Assembly (NCBI GenBank): GCA_038212095.1
Contig: JBBQUW010000031.1
Span: 1-34,888, forward strand
Source: JAICYJ01 sp038212095
GTDB taxonomy: Bacteria > Actinomycetota > Thermoleophilia > Gaiellales > JAICJC01
Direction: 5' to 3'
DNA: 34,888 bases
The notes under the pieces are model-generated. The model searched no databases, was not told the origin of the DNA, and saw nothing but the letters and a program-made list of their open reading frames with translations. A program made the translations under genes and the position numbers. Positions 23,769-31,660 of this stretch are shown here, piece after piece (within the stretch, counting starts at the first letter, position 1; every line of letters begins with the position of its first letter).

Positions 23769-24928
23769 CGCAGCAGCGAGCGGCTGATGATCAGCCGCTG
23801 GATGTCGGACGTGCCCTCTTCCAGCTCCTCCAGCCGTGCGTCGCGCGACCACTTCTCGACCGGGTACTCGCGCGAGTAGCCCCAGCCGCCCAGCGTCTGG
23901 AGAGCCGCCCACGTCACCCAGGTCGCGGTCTCGGACGCAAACAGCTTTGCCATCGCGGCCTCGGCCGGCACATGCTTGCCGGCGTCCATCATGCGCGCGG
24001 CACGGTGGGTGAGCAGCCGCGCCGCATCGATCCGGGTGGCCATGTCGGCCAGCCGGAAGCCGACCGCTTGGTGCTGGCCGATCGGCTTGCCGAACGCGTT
24101 ACGGCTCTTGGCGTACTCGACGCTGTACTCGTAGGCGGCGCGGGCGATGCCGATCGCCGAGGCGGCGAGGTGGATGCGCGACTCGTCGAACGTGTGCATC
24201 AGGCTGTAGAAGCCCTTGCCCTCCTCACCCAGCAGGCGGTCGTCGCCCAGTGCACAGTCGTGCAGGAAGACCTCGCTGTTGATGATGGCCCGCTGGCCCA
24301 TCTTGCGCATCGGCTCGCCAAAGCTGACACCCTGATCCCCGTTCTCGACCACGAAGGCGGTCACGCCCTTGGAGCCGGTGCCGGGCGCGACGGTGGCGAA
24401 GATGACGTAGAACTCGGCCAGTCCGCCGTTCGAGATCCAGGTCTTCTGGCCGTTCAGCAGGTAGCCGTCAGCGGTGCGGAGCGCGGAGGTGGTCATCGCG
24501 GCGGTGTCCGAGCCGACCCCCGGCTCGGTCGACGCCAGCGAGGTCAGTGGTGGCTTCTCGCTGCACAACGGGGCCAGCCAGCGCTGCCGCTGCTCGGAGC
24601 TGCCGACCTCGATCACCGGGCGGGCGAAGAAGGCGCCGGACGTGATCAGGTTGCCGATGCCGGCGCAGCCCCAGTTCAGCTCCTCCTGAACGAGGCAGCC
24701 GGTAAAGACGTCGTCGATACCGCCGCCGCCGACGTCTTCCGGCAGCATGAACGAGGTCAGCCCGACCTCCGCCGCGCGGTGGACGACGTCGACCGGGCAG
24801 TACACGTCCCGCTCGTCGACCTCGGCCGCGACCGGCCGGATCTCGGTACGTGCAAACTCGCGTGCCAGACCCTGGATCTCGCGCTGCTCGTCGCTGAGAT
24901 CGAGCAGGTGGGGTGCCGGTTCAGCCAT
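23765..24928 (-). CDS. Acyl-CoA dehydrogenase
   Basis: 387 aa, the usual family length. The N-terminal helical domain begins LSDEQREIQGLAREFARTEI. ASTEPGVGSDTAAMTTSA and NGQKTWISNGG form the FAD-binding beta-barrel signature; the C-terminal domain has RNAFGKPIGQHQAVGFRLADMATRIDAAR and GGWGYSREYPVEKWSRDARLEELEEGTSDIQRLIISR. The Glu in EEGTSDIQR is the catalytic base in medium/short-chain enzymes. It catalyses FAD-dependent alpha,beta-dehydrogenation of acyl-CoA, the first step of beta-oxidation. The start is the ATG at 24928; longer in-frame extensions run into the tRNA gene. Chain length is not determinable from sequence. Confidence 0.93.
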   Translation of the reverse strand: MAEPAPHLLDLSDEQREIQGLAREFARTEIRPVAAEVDERDVYCPVDVVHRAAEVGLTSFMLPEDVGGGGIDDVFTGCLVQEELNWGCAGIGNLITSGAFFARPVIEVGSSEQRQRWLAPLCSEKPPLTSLASTEPGVGSDTAAMTTSALRTADGYLLNGQKTWISNGGLAEFYVIFATVAPGTGSKGVTAFVVENGDQGVSFGEPMRKMGQRAIINSEVFLHDCALGDDRLLGEEGKGFYSLMHTFDESRIHLAASAIGIARAAYEYSVEYAKSRNAFGKPIGQHQAVGFRLADMATRIDAARLLTHRAARMMDAGKHVPAEAAMAKLFASETATWVTWAALQTLGGWGYSREYPVEKWSRDARLEELEEGTSDIQRLIISRSLLR

Positions 24929-24976
24929 GGCAGCGGACGCTACCAGAGGCGGTAGACTTGGCGACGCCCAACCCGT

Positions 24977-25066
24977 GGAGGGGTGGCAGAGCGGTTGAAT
25001 GCGGCGGTCTCGAAAACCGTTGTGCGTCGTCAAGGCGTACCGAGGGTTCGAATCCCTCCCCCTCCG
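24977..25066 (+). tRNA. tRNA-Ser (anticodon CGA)
   Basis: 90-nt class II tRNA. Acceptor GGAGGGG (24977-24983) pairs with CCCCTCC (25059-25065), discriminator G. The anticodon loop CTCGAAA gives CGA (reads UCG). A long variable arm is followed by T-arm GAGGG-TTCGAAT-CCCTC. CCA is not encoded. The only promoter hint is TAGACT at 24953-24958. Confidence 0.97.
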
Positions 25067-25094
25067 TACCTGCGTTGACGAGGCGGCCTGGCAA

Positions 25095-25424
25095 TCAGCA
25101 GGTGAGCTCGGCTGATCCGGCAGATCGGAGAGCCGGGTCGGCCTTTGCGGCTCGACGCACGATGTGGCACCAGGCGCCGACGGCCACGACCACGACTGGG
25201 AGCGTGATCGTCAGATACGGGTTCGCATTCTGATCCTGACAGTCCGACGAGCTGGTAAAGACGCTGCAGTGATCGGGGATGGTCGAGAGCGCGACCAAGA
25301 GCATGACCACGAGGTAGACGGGGTACGTGATCGACCCGACGCCGAGGCCCAGCAGGGCGAGCCTCGCTGCGCCTCCGCGCGTCATCGCGCGATGAGTGCT
25401 GCTCGGCCCGTGGTCTGCCGTCAT
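25095..25424 (-). CDS. Small two-segment membrane protein
   Basis: 109 aa. Membrane segments at about 22-48 (LALLGLGVGSITYPVYLVVMLLVALSTI) and 69-90 (YLTITLPVVVVAVGAWCHIV) flank an exposed loop with two cysteines (DHCSVFTSSSDCQ). The N-terminus is hydrophilic and the C-terminus basic then neutral. No family recognised. The ATG at 25424 lacks an SD, but TAGACT ends 6 nt upstream, so the transcript is probably leaderless; the divergent gene at 25508 has the same arrangement. Confidence 0.65.
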   Translation of the reverse strand: MTADHGPSSTHRAMTRGGAARLALLGLGVGSITYPVYLVVMLLVALSTIPDHCSVFTSSSDCQDQNANPYLTITLPVVVVAVGAWCHIVRRAAKADPALRSAGSAELTC

Positions 25425-25430
25425 CGGACG

Positions 25431-25436
25431 AGTCTA
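25431..25436 (-). promoter_or_regulatory. -10 element TAGACT six nt before a start codon
   Basis: Minus-strand TAGACT (25436-25431) is followed by six nt and the ATG at 25424. No convincing -35 is visible. The geometry implies initiation on or next to the A of the ATG. Confidence 0.45.
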
Positions 25437-25472
25437 CGCCGGGGATCGGTTCGAACGAAAGCCGGGTCATCA

Positions 25473-25501
25473 TTGACCGATCGTCCCGGCGGCCGTAGCC
25501 T
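25473..25501 (+). promoter_or_regulatory. Promoter of the secreted-protein gene, leaderless
   Basis: TTGACC (25473-25478), 17-nt spacer, TAGCCT (25496-25501), then six nt to the GTG at 25508. Both hexamers and the spacing are good, and the predicted transcription start coincides with the start codon. Confidence 0.6.
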
Positions 25502-25507
25502 CGACGG

Positions 25508-26446
25508 GTGACGTCCGCGCGCATCCGACTCCTGCTGCTGGCCGCGCTCGTGGTGGTCTCGCTGGCGTTGCCGTCGGCGGCTGACGCCTCGACCTACCTG
25601 ACGCTCCAGTTCGGCCGCAGCACGATCATCCAGGCCAAGGGCAGCACCTGCACCGCGTTGCCGAACACGGTCGACATCTTCACCGTCGCTGCTGAGTTGA
25701 AGCGGCGCGGACTGACCGCCACCACCGTCGTCAACACCGGGCTGACCCAGGAGCACGTCCGCACCTGCGCCGGGCGGATCCTCTACGCCAGCTGGGATGA
25801 CCTCGTCTCGCTGCACGCCAACGACGGTTGGCAGGCGATCAGCGCGGGCAGCGTGCTGACGCCGTACCCGACGCTAACCGACCAGCAGGTGCTGGACGAC
25901 TCCTGCGGCACCTTGCCGCTGTTTCGGTCGCACGGCTTCACCCGCGCGTGGGGCGAGTTCGCCTACCCCAACAACCAGGCCGACAGCCGCACCGCTGCCC
26001 TGGTCAGCAGCTGCTTCGCCTTTGGCCGCCGCTACGGCACCGTGCGCAACGCGCTGCCGATCACCAACCCGAACTGGTTCGTCAAGGCGTACTCGATCAA
26101 TGGCGGCCGCTGCAACGATCCCCAGCTGCCCTGCTATCAACTGCAGGTCGTGAAGGCCGGACTGACCTACGTCTACACCAGCCCGGACGTGGTGGCTGCG
26201 CTGGCCAACGGGCCGGACGCAAGCTGGACGACGCTGCAGGCATACCGGTTCGTCACCGGCAGCTACGACAACGGCCACGGCACGGCCTGGGACTGCAGCG
26301 CCAGCGACTGGCACGCTCACTGGTCGACGGTGCCCGAGCTGTACTGCTACAGCGACTACCTGTCAGTGCTCAGCCAGCTGCAGAGCCGACTGGTGGTGAC
26401 CGATCCGGCAACGGTCGCGGCGCTCCAGGGCCGAACCTTCTCCTGA
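25508..26446 (+). CDS. Secreted protein, distant polysaccharide-deacetylase-like fold possible
   Basis: 312 aa from a GTG start without SD (leaderless). Signal peptide 1-27 (IRLLLLAALVVVSLALPSAADA). The mature protein has a pattern faintly like NodB deacetylases: an early strand YLTLQFGR, a middle GWQAISAGSVLTPYPTLTDQQVLDDSCGTLPLFRSHGF where such enzymes have their search-and-range helix, and WGEFAYPNNQ resembling the xxFAYPxG strand. The TFDDG and HxxxH metal motifs are missing, so deacetylase activity is not supported. Six or more cysteines in the mature part suggest disulphides. Function unknown. Confidence 0.7.
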   Translation: MTSARIRLLLLAALVVVSLALPSAADASTYLTLQFGRSTIIQAKGSTCTALPNTVDIFTVAAELKRRGLTATTVVNTGLTQEHVRTCAGRILYASWDDLVSLHANDGWQAISAGSVLTPYPTLTDQQVLDDSCGTLPLFRSHGFTRAWGEFAYPNNQADSRTAALVSSCFAFGRRYGTVRNALPITNPNWFVKAYSINGGRCNDPQLPCYQLQVVKAGLTYVYTSPDVVAALANGPDASWTTLQAYRFVTGSYDNGHGTAWDCSASDWHAHWSTVPELYCYSDYLSVLSQLQSRLVVTDPATVAALQGRTFS

Positions 26447-26456
26447 CCGCTCAGGA
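26441..26456. terminator. Hairpin shared by two convergent genes
   Basis: TCCTGA (26441-26446) and TCAGGA (26451-26456) pair around the loop CCGC. The stem contains the TGA stops of both convergent genes. Short stem and no T-run on either side. Confidence 0.4.
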
Positions 26457-27992
26457 CGGCTCGAGATCGAGCCGCTGGTCGGCCGACTCGATCACCAGCG
26501 GCTCGTGGCTCGAGCAGATGACGGTCGCTCCGTGCAGCCGGCAGGCGTCGGCCAGCAGCCGGCCGACCAGCGCCGCATTCACCTGATCGAGCCGTGAGGT
26601 CGGCTCGTCCACCAGCACCAACTCCGTCTCGGCGGCCAGCGCCCGGGCGATCGCGACCCGCTGCCGCTCACCCGCCGAGAGCCGTCCGACTCGCTGCTCG
26701 GCGCGGTGCTCAAGGCCGACGCGCCCCAGCCAGCGAGACGTCCGCAACAGCGCCTGCTCGCGATCGATCCCGCGCAGCGTCAGCGACAGAACGATGTTCT
26801 CGGCGGCGCCCAGGAAGCCGATCAGATCGGGCTCCTGTGCGACCACCGCCAGATGCCGGCGGCGCACCACCGCCAGCTCGTCCCGCGAGCGGCCCTCCAG
26901 CTGTTCGCCCAGCACCACCACGCGGCCACCATCAACCGGCTCGAGTCCGGCCAGCAGCCGCAGCACGGTGCTCTTGCCGGCGCCGGAGCGGCCGGTGACC
27001 ACCGTCAGCCGGCCGCGCGGGAAACGGTGGCTGAGTTCGGCCAGCACCGCGCGCCGGCGGCGACCATCGCCGTATGACTTGTCCACCCGATCCAGCTCGG
27101 CAGCAGTGGACGCCGGCACGTCGACGCGCGCGTCCGCCGGGGCCTGCTCGGCCGCCTCGTCGACGGCGCCGGACGGCCGCAGCAGGACGCCGTCGGCGCG
27201 CAGCTCGGCACCTGCGCGGCCGCCGATGCCGGCGTCGCGAAGCAGCTGCTCGGGCACGCGCAGCCAGCCGCCACGGCCGACCACGATCGCGGCCGTGCCG
27301 TGCCGCAGCGTCTCGTCGCTCAGCCGGCCGTCGCGGATCTGGACGCTGCGGTCGGCGATCGCAGCTGTGGCGGGATCGTGGCTGACCATCACCACCGTCG
27401 TGCGGTGCTCGCGGGCCAGCTCGGCGATCAGCTGATAGACGGTGTGTGCGCTGGAGGCATCCAGCTCGCCGCCCGGCTCGTCGGCCAGCAGCAGCGCCGG
27501 CCGGTGGGCGACGGCGGCGCAGACCGCCACCCGCTGCTGCTCGCCGCCCGACAGCTCGGCCGGCCGGGCCGCGCCGGCGTCCTTCAATCCAACGCGCTCC
27601 AGCAGCTCGGCGGCACGCTGAGCGCAGTCGTGCGCGCCCGCTCCGCTCAGCGAGAGGCTCTGCGAGACGATCGCGGCACATGTCAGGTCTGGCGCCAGAG
27701 CGCGGCCGTAGTGCTGGTCGACGATCCCCAGTAGCCGCGCCCGGAAGCTGGTGGCGCGCCGGCCGCGCAGCGCCGCCACCTCGTGGCCGAGCACGCGCGC
27801 GCTGCCGGCGGACGGCCGCTCCAGAGCGGCCAGGATCCGCAGCAGCGTGCTCTTGCCGGCGCCGCTCGGCCCCAGCACCGCCACCAGTTCGCCCGGCTCG
27901 ATCCGCAGCGTCAGACCCTGCAACGCGGCGGCATCACCCTCGACGGTGCGATGGATGCGAAACAGCTCACGCACGTCAACCGCGGCTGTCAC
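26451..27992 (-). CDS. Tandem ABC ATPase with an AbrB-like domain between the two NBDs
   Basis: 513 aa. NBD1: Walker A GPSGAGKST (41-49), Gln93, signature LSGGEQ (147-152), Walker B ALLLADEP (166-173), His205. NBD2: Walker A GRSGAGKST (334-342), Gln386, signature LSAGE (438-442), Walker B LVLVDEP (458-464), His496. Both sites look catalytically complete and belong to the MacB/LolD-type group that partners FtsX permeases. Residues 234-273 (AIVVGRGGWLRVPEQLLRDAGI...) match the AbrB/SpoVT swapped-hairpin pattern: strand, Gly, hydrophobic-x-hydrophobic-Pro, helix, GI, Arg/Glu strand, LRP. The GTG start overlaps the permease stop as GTGA. It energises the 1005-aa permease encoded upstream. Confidence 0.88.
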   Translation of the reverse strand: MTAAVDVRELFRIHRTVEGDAAALQGLTLRIEPGELVAVLGPSGAGKSTLLRILAALERPSAGSARVLGHEVAALRGRRATSFRARLLGIVDQHYGRALAPDLTCAAIVSQSLSLSGAGAHDCAQRAAELLERVGLKDAGAARPAELSGGEQQRVAVCAAVAHRPALLLADEPGGELDASSAHTVYQLIAELAREHRTTVVMVSHDPATAAIADRSVQIRDGRLSDETLRHGTAAIVVGRGGWLRVPEQLLRDAGIGGRAGAELRADGVLLRPSGAVDEAAEQAPADARVDVPASTAAELDRVDKSYGDGRRRRAVLAELSHRFPRGRLTVVTGRSGAGKSTVLRLLAGLEPVDGGRVVVLGEQLEGRSRDELAVVRRRHLAVVAQEPDLIGFLGAAENIVLSLTLRGIDREQALLRTSRWLGRVGLEHRAEQRVGRLSAGERQRVAIARALAAETELVLVDEPTSRLDQVNAALVGRLLADACRLHGATVICSSHEPLVIESADQRLDLEPS

Positions 27993-30900
27993 GGCGCACC
28001 TCCCGCCCGCCGCTGCGGCGACCGCTCGCGAAACGCGCCGGCCGTCACTGCCGCCACCGCCGCGGCGGCCACCACCACGAACGCGCCCAGCGCCAGGGCC
28101 AGATCGCCCCAGCCCGGGTCGAGCACAAGCGGCGGCTCGGGCGACGTCGCGCCGGCCGCCAGCGCCACCAGAGCGACCGTGGTCTCCGCCAGCAGCAGAC
28201 CGACCGCCACCCCACCGATGATGCCCGCAAGCGTCAACGCGGCGGCACGAAGCCGCAGCTGGGCGCGCAGCGTGGTCGGAGCGACGCCCTGCACCTCGAG
28301 GTCGTGCAGGTCACCGCGCTCGTCGCGCAGGTTCCCGGCTACTGCCAGCGCGAGTCCGGCCACGGCCATCAGCAGCGCGACCGCGGCGGCCGCCCACAGC
28401 GTCAGCGTGATGCCGCGGGCCAGCGGATCGGCACCCAACCGTGCAGCGACGGCGGCGCGGCTGTGGACGTCGAGCCCGTTGAACGGTGGGTGCGCCAACC
28501 GGCGGGCGGCGGCAGCACCATCGTCCGCCAGGCCGCCCAGCCACACCTCACCGGGCCGGCCGGTGCCGGGCACGTCGGCGGAGATCGCGGTGGCCAGCGT
28601 CTGCTCGTCCGCGACCACGAAGGGCGCCACCAGCGTGGGGAAGCGCTCCGCCACCGAGACGATGCGCGCGGTGACGGTGACGCGGTCGCCGAACTGGATC
28701 TGGATCGTGCGGGCAGCTCCCGCCGCGGCGGCCACATCGGCACTGGCGATCACGTCGATCGGCCGGCCGTCCGTCGGCTGCGGGGCGCGCAGCAGCACGT
28801 CGCCGCCGGCACCCAGCGTGTAGCGCAGCACGATGCCGGGCACCGCCGCCCGCCGGCCGCCGCGCACCAGCCAGCGCTCGATGCCCGTCGGCCCCGAGAG
28901 CGTGAGGCTGCCCGGCAGCTGCACCGATCCGCCGCCCTCGGCGGCCTGGTGGGCGGCGGTCTTGGCGCCGGCCGCGGTCAGACCGGCCTCGATCGCAACC
29001 AACAGGCCGCCACCCGGCGGCAGCGTCGCGGCCAGCCGCGAGGGCCGCCGGCCGACGGCTCCCAGCTCGACCCGTTGCAGCCGGCCGTCCGCCGTCATCA
29101 CGTCGGCGGTCAGACGCACCGGTACCCCGGCGGCTGACGCCGTCACCGCCAGCACGCCCAGCGACGGCGGCAGCGCGATGCCCTTCAGCGGTGCCGGCGG
29201 CGCGATCGGCAGCCGGCCGTACTGCGATCGCCATGGCGACAGACGGCCAAGATCGCCGGCCGGAACGCCCAGCACGTCCAGCGGCACGGGGCTGAGCCCG
29301 ATCAGCGGCACGGTGCCCGATCGCCGCAGCACCGGCGCCGCCCAGCCTCCGGCGGCGATCGCCGAGTAGCTCGAGATCGGAGCGGCATCGAGCGGCGATA
29401 CCAGCTGCGAGCCCTCGCCGACGGTAACGGAGGCGGGCACCTGGTAGGCCGCCTGGTCGGCCTCGCCCCGCTGCAGCGTACCGGCGTAGCTGCCGGCGAA
29501 CAGAGCCAGCCCGATGCTGACCACCAGAAAGAACCCTGTCACCGCCGACTGGACGCCGCCACGCGCCAGCCACAGCGCTGCCAGCCGCAGACTGGTCGAG
29601 CGGCTGCGCACGCCTCGCTCGGCCGCCCGCGCCGCCGCGGCAATGGCGCGCGCCGCCACCACACCGGCGCTGAGGCAGACCAGCGCGGGCAGCAGCGGCA
29701 GCAGCGGATCGGTGGCGCGCAGGTTTCGGCTGTCGCTGCCGCCGCGGGCGGCGGCCAGCAGCAGCGCGAGCACCCCCGCGATCGCGAGCAGGTCGGCAAT
29801 GCCCAGCGGCCCGATTCGCGCCCGCTCGGCTGGTAGCCGCTCAGCCGCCAGCAGGACGCCTAGCGAGATCAGCCAGGCCCCGGCCATCAGCAGCGCGCCC
29901 CGGCCGTCGAGTAGCGAGTGGTGGAGCACCGCCCCGCGATCCACACCGGCGCTTCCTGCCACCGCCACCACGACGGCCACCGCCGCGAGGTAGCCGACCA
30001 GCGCTCCGGTCAGCGTCATCCAGCCGCCCTCCAGCGTCGCCAGCAGCCACCGCTGCCACAGCCGCGCGCCGCGGCGCTCGAGCCGCCGCCACTCGGCGTC
30101 CAGGTCGGCCCGCAACGCTCCGGCGGCCAGCAGCACGAATGAGAGCAGCAACGCCGCCGCGCTGCCGCCCACCAGCAGCATCCGGTGCTGGCCGACCAGC
30201 GCGCGGCCGCGTACGTCCAGCAGCGCCCGGTCGGGCCCGGAGAGACGGAAGTTCGATCCTGGGAAGAGCAGCGAGGACTGCGCATGAGCTTCGCGCTCCA
30301 GCAGGCCGGGGATGTCCCAAACGTGCGTCCGCGACGGCTGCAGGGCGGCGGTCCAGCCGTATGCGCGGTAGAGGGCCGAGAACGCCGGCAGCGCTGACAG
30401 CTGATCGACCGATCCCGCGACCAGGAACGGCGCCCGCGCTCCGTGGCCGGACGGCTGTGCGCGTCCCGGCAGCGGCAGGGGCGCAGTCAGCTCGGCGACG
30501 CCCACCCGCACCAGGCGCACGCCGGGCTGCGCGATCACGGCCGGCGCTCCGACCGCACCGACCTGCACCACCTCGCAGCGCTGCGGCAGGCAGGCGCCGG
30601 GCAGCCGGCCGCTGGTCAGGCGTAGGTAGCGGCCGGCACCGCGCACCGCGGCCAGATCGACCGAGCTTCCGGCCAGGTTGAGCTGGGGAAAGATCAGGCT
30701 GCTGGCGACCGGTGCCTGGCTAAGCCGTCCCAGGGCGGCCGTGGCACGAGTGTCGATCGAGCCGTAGCCAGCGACGGGTGGTACGCCGTACCAGCCGATC
30801 GTGAACTCTCGTTGCGGGCCGGGGAGCTGCTCAGCGGCCCGACGGGTGGCGAGCTCTGCGGTGATTGTGCCGGCCCCGATCACGGCGCCAAAGGCGGCAA

Positions 30901-31006
30901 CCGCGACGGCCACGCCGATCGCTACCAGGACGCCCCGGCCCGGCCGCGCCCGGGCTCGAGCCCAGGCCAGCGCCAGCAGCGGCAGGGCGGAACGGGCACG
31001 GCGCAT
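27989..31006 (-). CDS. Large FtsX-type ABC transporter permease
   Basis: 1005 aa, one polypeptide built as a duplicated FtsX unit with about ten membrane segments: TM1 (about 26-47), a large extracellular domain, TM2-4, a linker pair, then TM7, a second extracellular domain and TM8-10 (LTLWAAAAVALLMAVAGLALAVAGNL, then AALTLAGIIGGVAVGLLLAE, then LALALGAFVVVAAAAVAAV). The long extracellular parts and FtsX-like C-terminal triplet suggest a mechanotransmission-type or lipid/lipoprotein/antibiotic exporter. The ATG at 31006 overlaps the CGNR stop (TGATG). Only one permease pairs with the tandem ATPase, giving a complete two-protein transporter. Substrate unknown. Confidence 0.85.
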   Translation of the reverse strand: MRRARSALPLLALAWARARARPGRGVLVAIGVAVAVAAFGAVIGAGTITAELATRRAAEQLPGPQREFTIGWYGVPPVAGYGSIDTRATAALGRLSQAPVASSLIFPQLNLAGSSVDLAAVRGAGRYLRLTSGRLPGACLPQRCEVVQVGAVGAPAVIAQPGVRLVRVGVAELTAPLPLPGRAQPSGHGARAPFLVAGSVDQLSALPAFSALYRAYGWTAALQPSRTHVWDIPGLLEREAHAQSSLLFPGSNFRLSGPDRALLDVRGRALVGQHRMLLVGGSAAALLLSFVLLAAGALRADLDAEWRRLERRGARLWQRWLLATLEGGWMTLTGALVGYLAAVAVVVAVAGSAGVDRGAVLHHSLLDGRGALLMAGAWLISLGVLLAAERLPAERARIGPLGIADLLAIAGVLALLLAAARGGSDSRNLRATDPLLPLLPALVCLSAGVVAARAIAAAARAAERGVRSRSTSLRLAALWLARGGVQSAVTGFFLVVSIGLALFAGSYAGTLQRGEADQAAYQVPASVTVGEGSQLVSPLDAAPISSYSAIAAGGWAAPVLRRSGTVPLIGLSPVPLDVLGVPAGDLGRLSPWRSQYGRLPIAPPAPLKGIALPPSLGVLAVTASAAGVPVRLTADVMTADGRLQRVELGAVGRRPSRLAATLPPGGGLLVAIEAGLTAAGAKTAAHQAAEGGGSVQLPGSLTLSGPTGIERWLVRGGRRAAVPGIVLRYTLGAGGDVLLRAPQPTDGRPIDVIASADVAAAAGAARTIQIQFGDRVTVTARIVSVAERFPTLVAPFVVADEQTLATAISADVPGTGRPGEVWLGGLADDGAAAARRLAHPPFNGLDVHSRAAVAARLGADPLARGITLTLWAAAAVALLMAVAGLALAVAGNLRDERGDLHDLEVQGVAPTTLRAQLRLRAAALTLAGIIGGVAVGLLLAETTVALVALAAGATSPEPPLVLDPGWGDLALALGAFVVVAAAAVAAVTAGAFRERSPQRRAGGAP

Positions 31007-31569
31007 CAGGTCACCCGCCGGCTGCGGTAGTCGCGCGTCTTGGTGCGGTTGCCGCAGATCGCCATCGCGCACCATGCCCCCGAACGGTTGCGGGAGTGGT
31101 CGTAGAAGGCCCACTGGCAGACGTCGCGGCGACACGCCTTCAGCCGTCGCCAGCTGCCGTCCGCCATCGCCGCGTACGCGATCGCGACGATCGCGCCCAG
31201 GGCACCGTCGACGCCCTGCGCCTGCGGCACGAGCGATGCTCCGCCGTCGTCGATGCGAACGGCGAGCTGGGCGGCGCGGGCGGCGTGCTCGACCACGGCC
31301 GCCGCCCCGCGGTCGGCGTCGTGGCCGTTGTTGGCCATCAGCAGCAGCCGCATCGCCTCACGCAGCTCGCCCGCGCGGGCAACGTCTGCTGCCGACGCCG
31401 GCCCGGCGGGCATCAGATCGTGTTCGGCGCAGAACGCCGCCAGGCCCTCGCCGGTGCCGATCCGGTCGCCCGGCAGCTCCTGGTTGAAGGTGTTCACGAA
31501 CAGCTGCACCACGCGCAGCCGGCCCGGAGCGGGCTGGCGATCACCGGGCTCATGGCCGGGCAGCAGCAT
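31006..31569 (-). CDS. CGNR zinc-finger (ABATE-domain) protein, probable regulator
   Basis: 187 aa. N-terminal ABATE-like domain: VVQLFVNTFNQE...TGEGLAAFCAEH, then ADVARAGELREAMRLLLMANNGHD. C-terminal CGNR zinc finger: WRRLKACRRDVCQWAFYDHSRNRSGAWCAMAICGNRTKTRDYRSRR, with four Cys in C-x4-C and C-x4-C-G-N-R. The family is thought to bind DNA and to regulate stress-related genes. As first gene of the operon, overlapping the permease by one nt, it probably controls the transporter. The ATG at 31569 is chosen because it follows a strong -10 (TATGAT, 31584-31579); the longer frame to 31758 crosses that promoter. Confidence 0.88.
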   Translation of the reverse strand: MLLPGHEPGDRQPAPGRLRVVQLFVNTFNQELPGDRIGTGEGLAAFCAEHDLMPAGPASAADVARAGELREAMRLLLMANNGHDADRGAAAVVEHAARAAQLAVRIDDGGASLVPQAQGVDGALGAIVAIAYAAMADGSWRRLKACRRDVCQWAFYDHSRNRSGAWCAMAICGNRTKTRDYRSRRVT

Positions 31570-31578
31570 GCTGCAACC

Positions 31579-31600
31579 ATCATACTCAGAACACCGGTGT
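31579..31600 (-). promoter_or_regulatory. Promoter of the CGNR-transporter operon with embedded palindrome
   Basis: The minus-strand -10 TATGAT (31584-31579; five of six) ends 9 nt before the ATG. The -35 is poor. The perfect 10-bp palindrome ACACCGGTGT (31591-31600) lies in the -10/-35 spacer, ideal for a repressor or activator site and a candidate for autoregulation by the CGNR protein. Confidence 0.55.
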
Positions 31601-31638
31601 GTATTGTCCGGAGAACGCCGCGCCACGACACCTTCGAG

Positions 31639-31660
31639 AATCGAATGGAGGTGTTCGATT
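31639..31660. repeat. Perfect 7-bp inverted repeat AATCGAA-N8-TTCGATT
   Basis: Arms 31639-31645 and 31654-31660 with an 8-nt spacer, overlapping a second weaker inverted repeat (ACACCT...AGGTGT). It is in the 239-bp gap between the CGNR gene and tRNA-Arg, which otherwise holds only the promoter at 31579 and a TACACT -10-like box at 31754-31759 for the tRNA. Confidence 0.4.

Noticed and set aside
9115..24928. Riboswitches or other known cis-RNA leaders
   Set aside because: I looked at the leaders of the helicase, importer and amidase genes and saw only simple hairpins, with no recognisable riboswitch core.
25030..25524. 164-aa minus-strand frame ending over tRNA-Ser
   Set aside because: Its C-terminus GGGIRTLGTP is tRNA antisense, and it overlaps the better-supported 109-aa membrane protein and two promoters.
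25508..26446. Functional polysaccharide deacetylase
   Set aside because: TFDDG and the HxxxH metal-binding motif are missing; only the FAYP strand is reminiscent.
27446..29137. 563-aa plus-strand open frame
   Set aside because: Antisense to the ATPase and permease; Arg/Pro/Ala low-complexity shadow.
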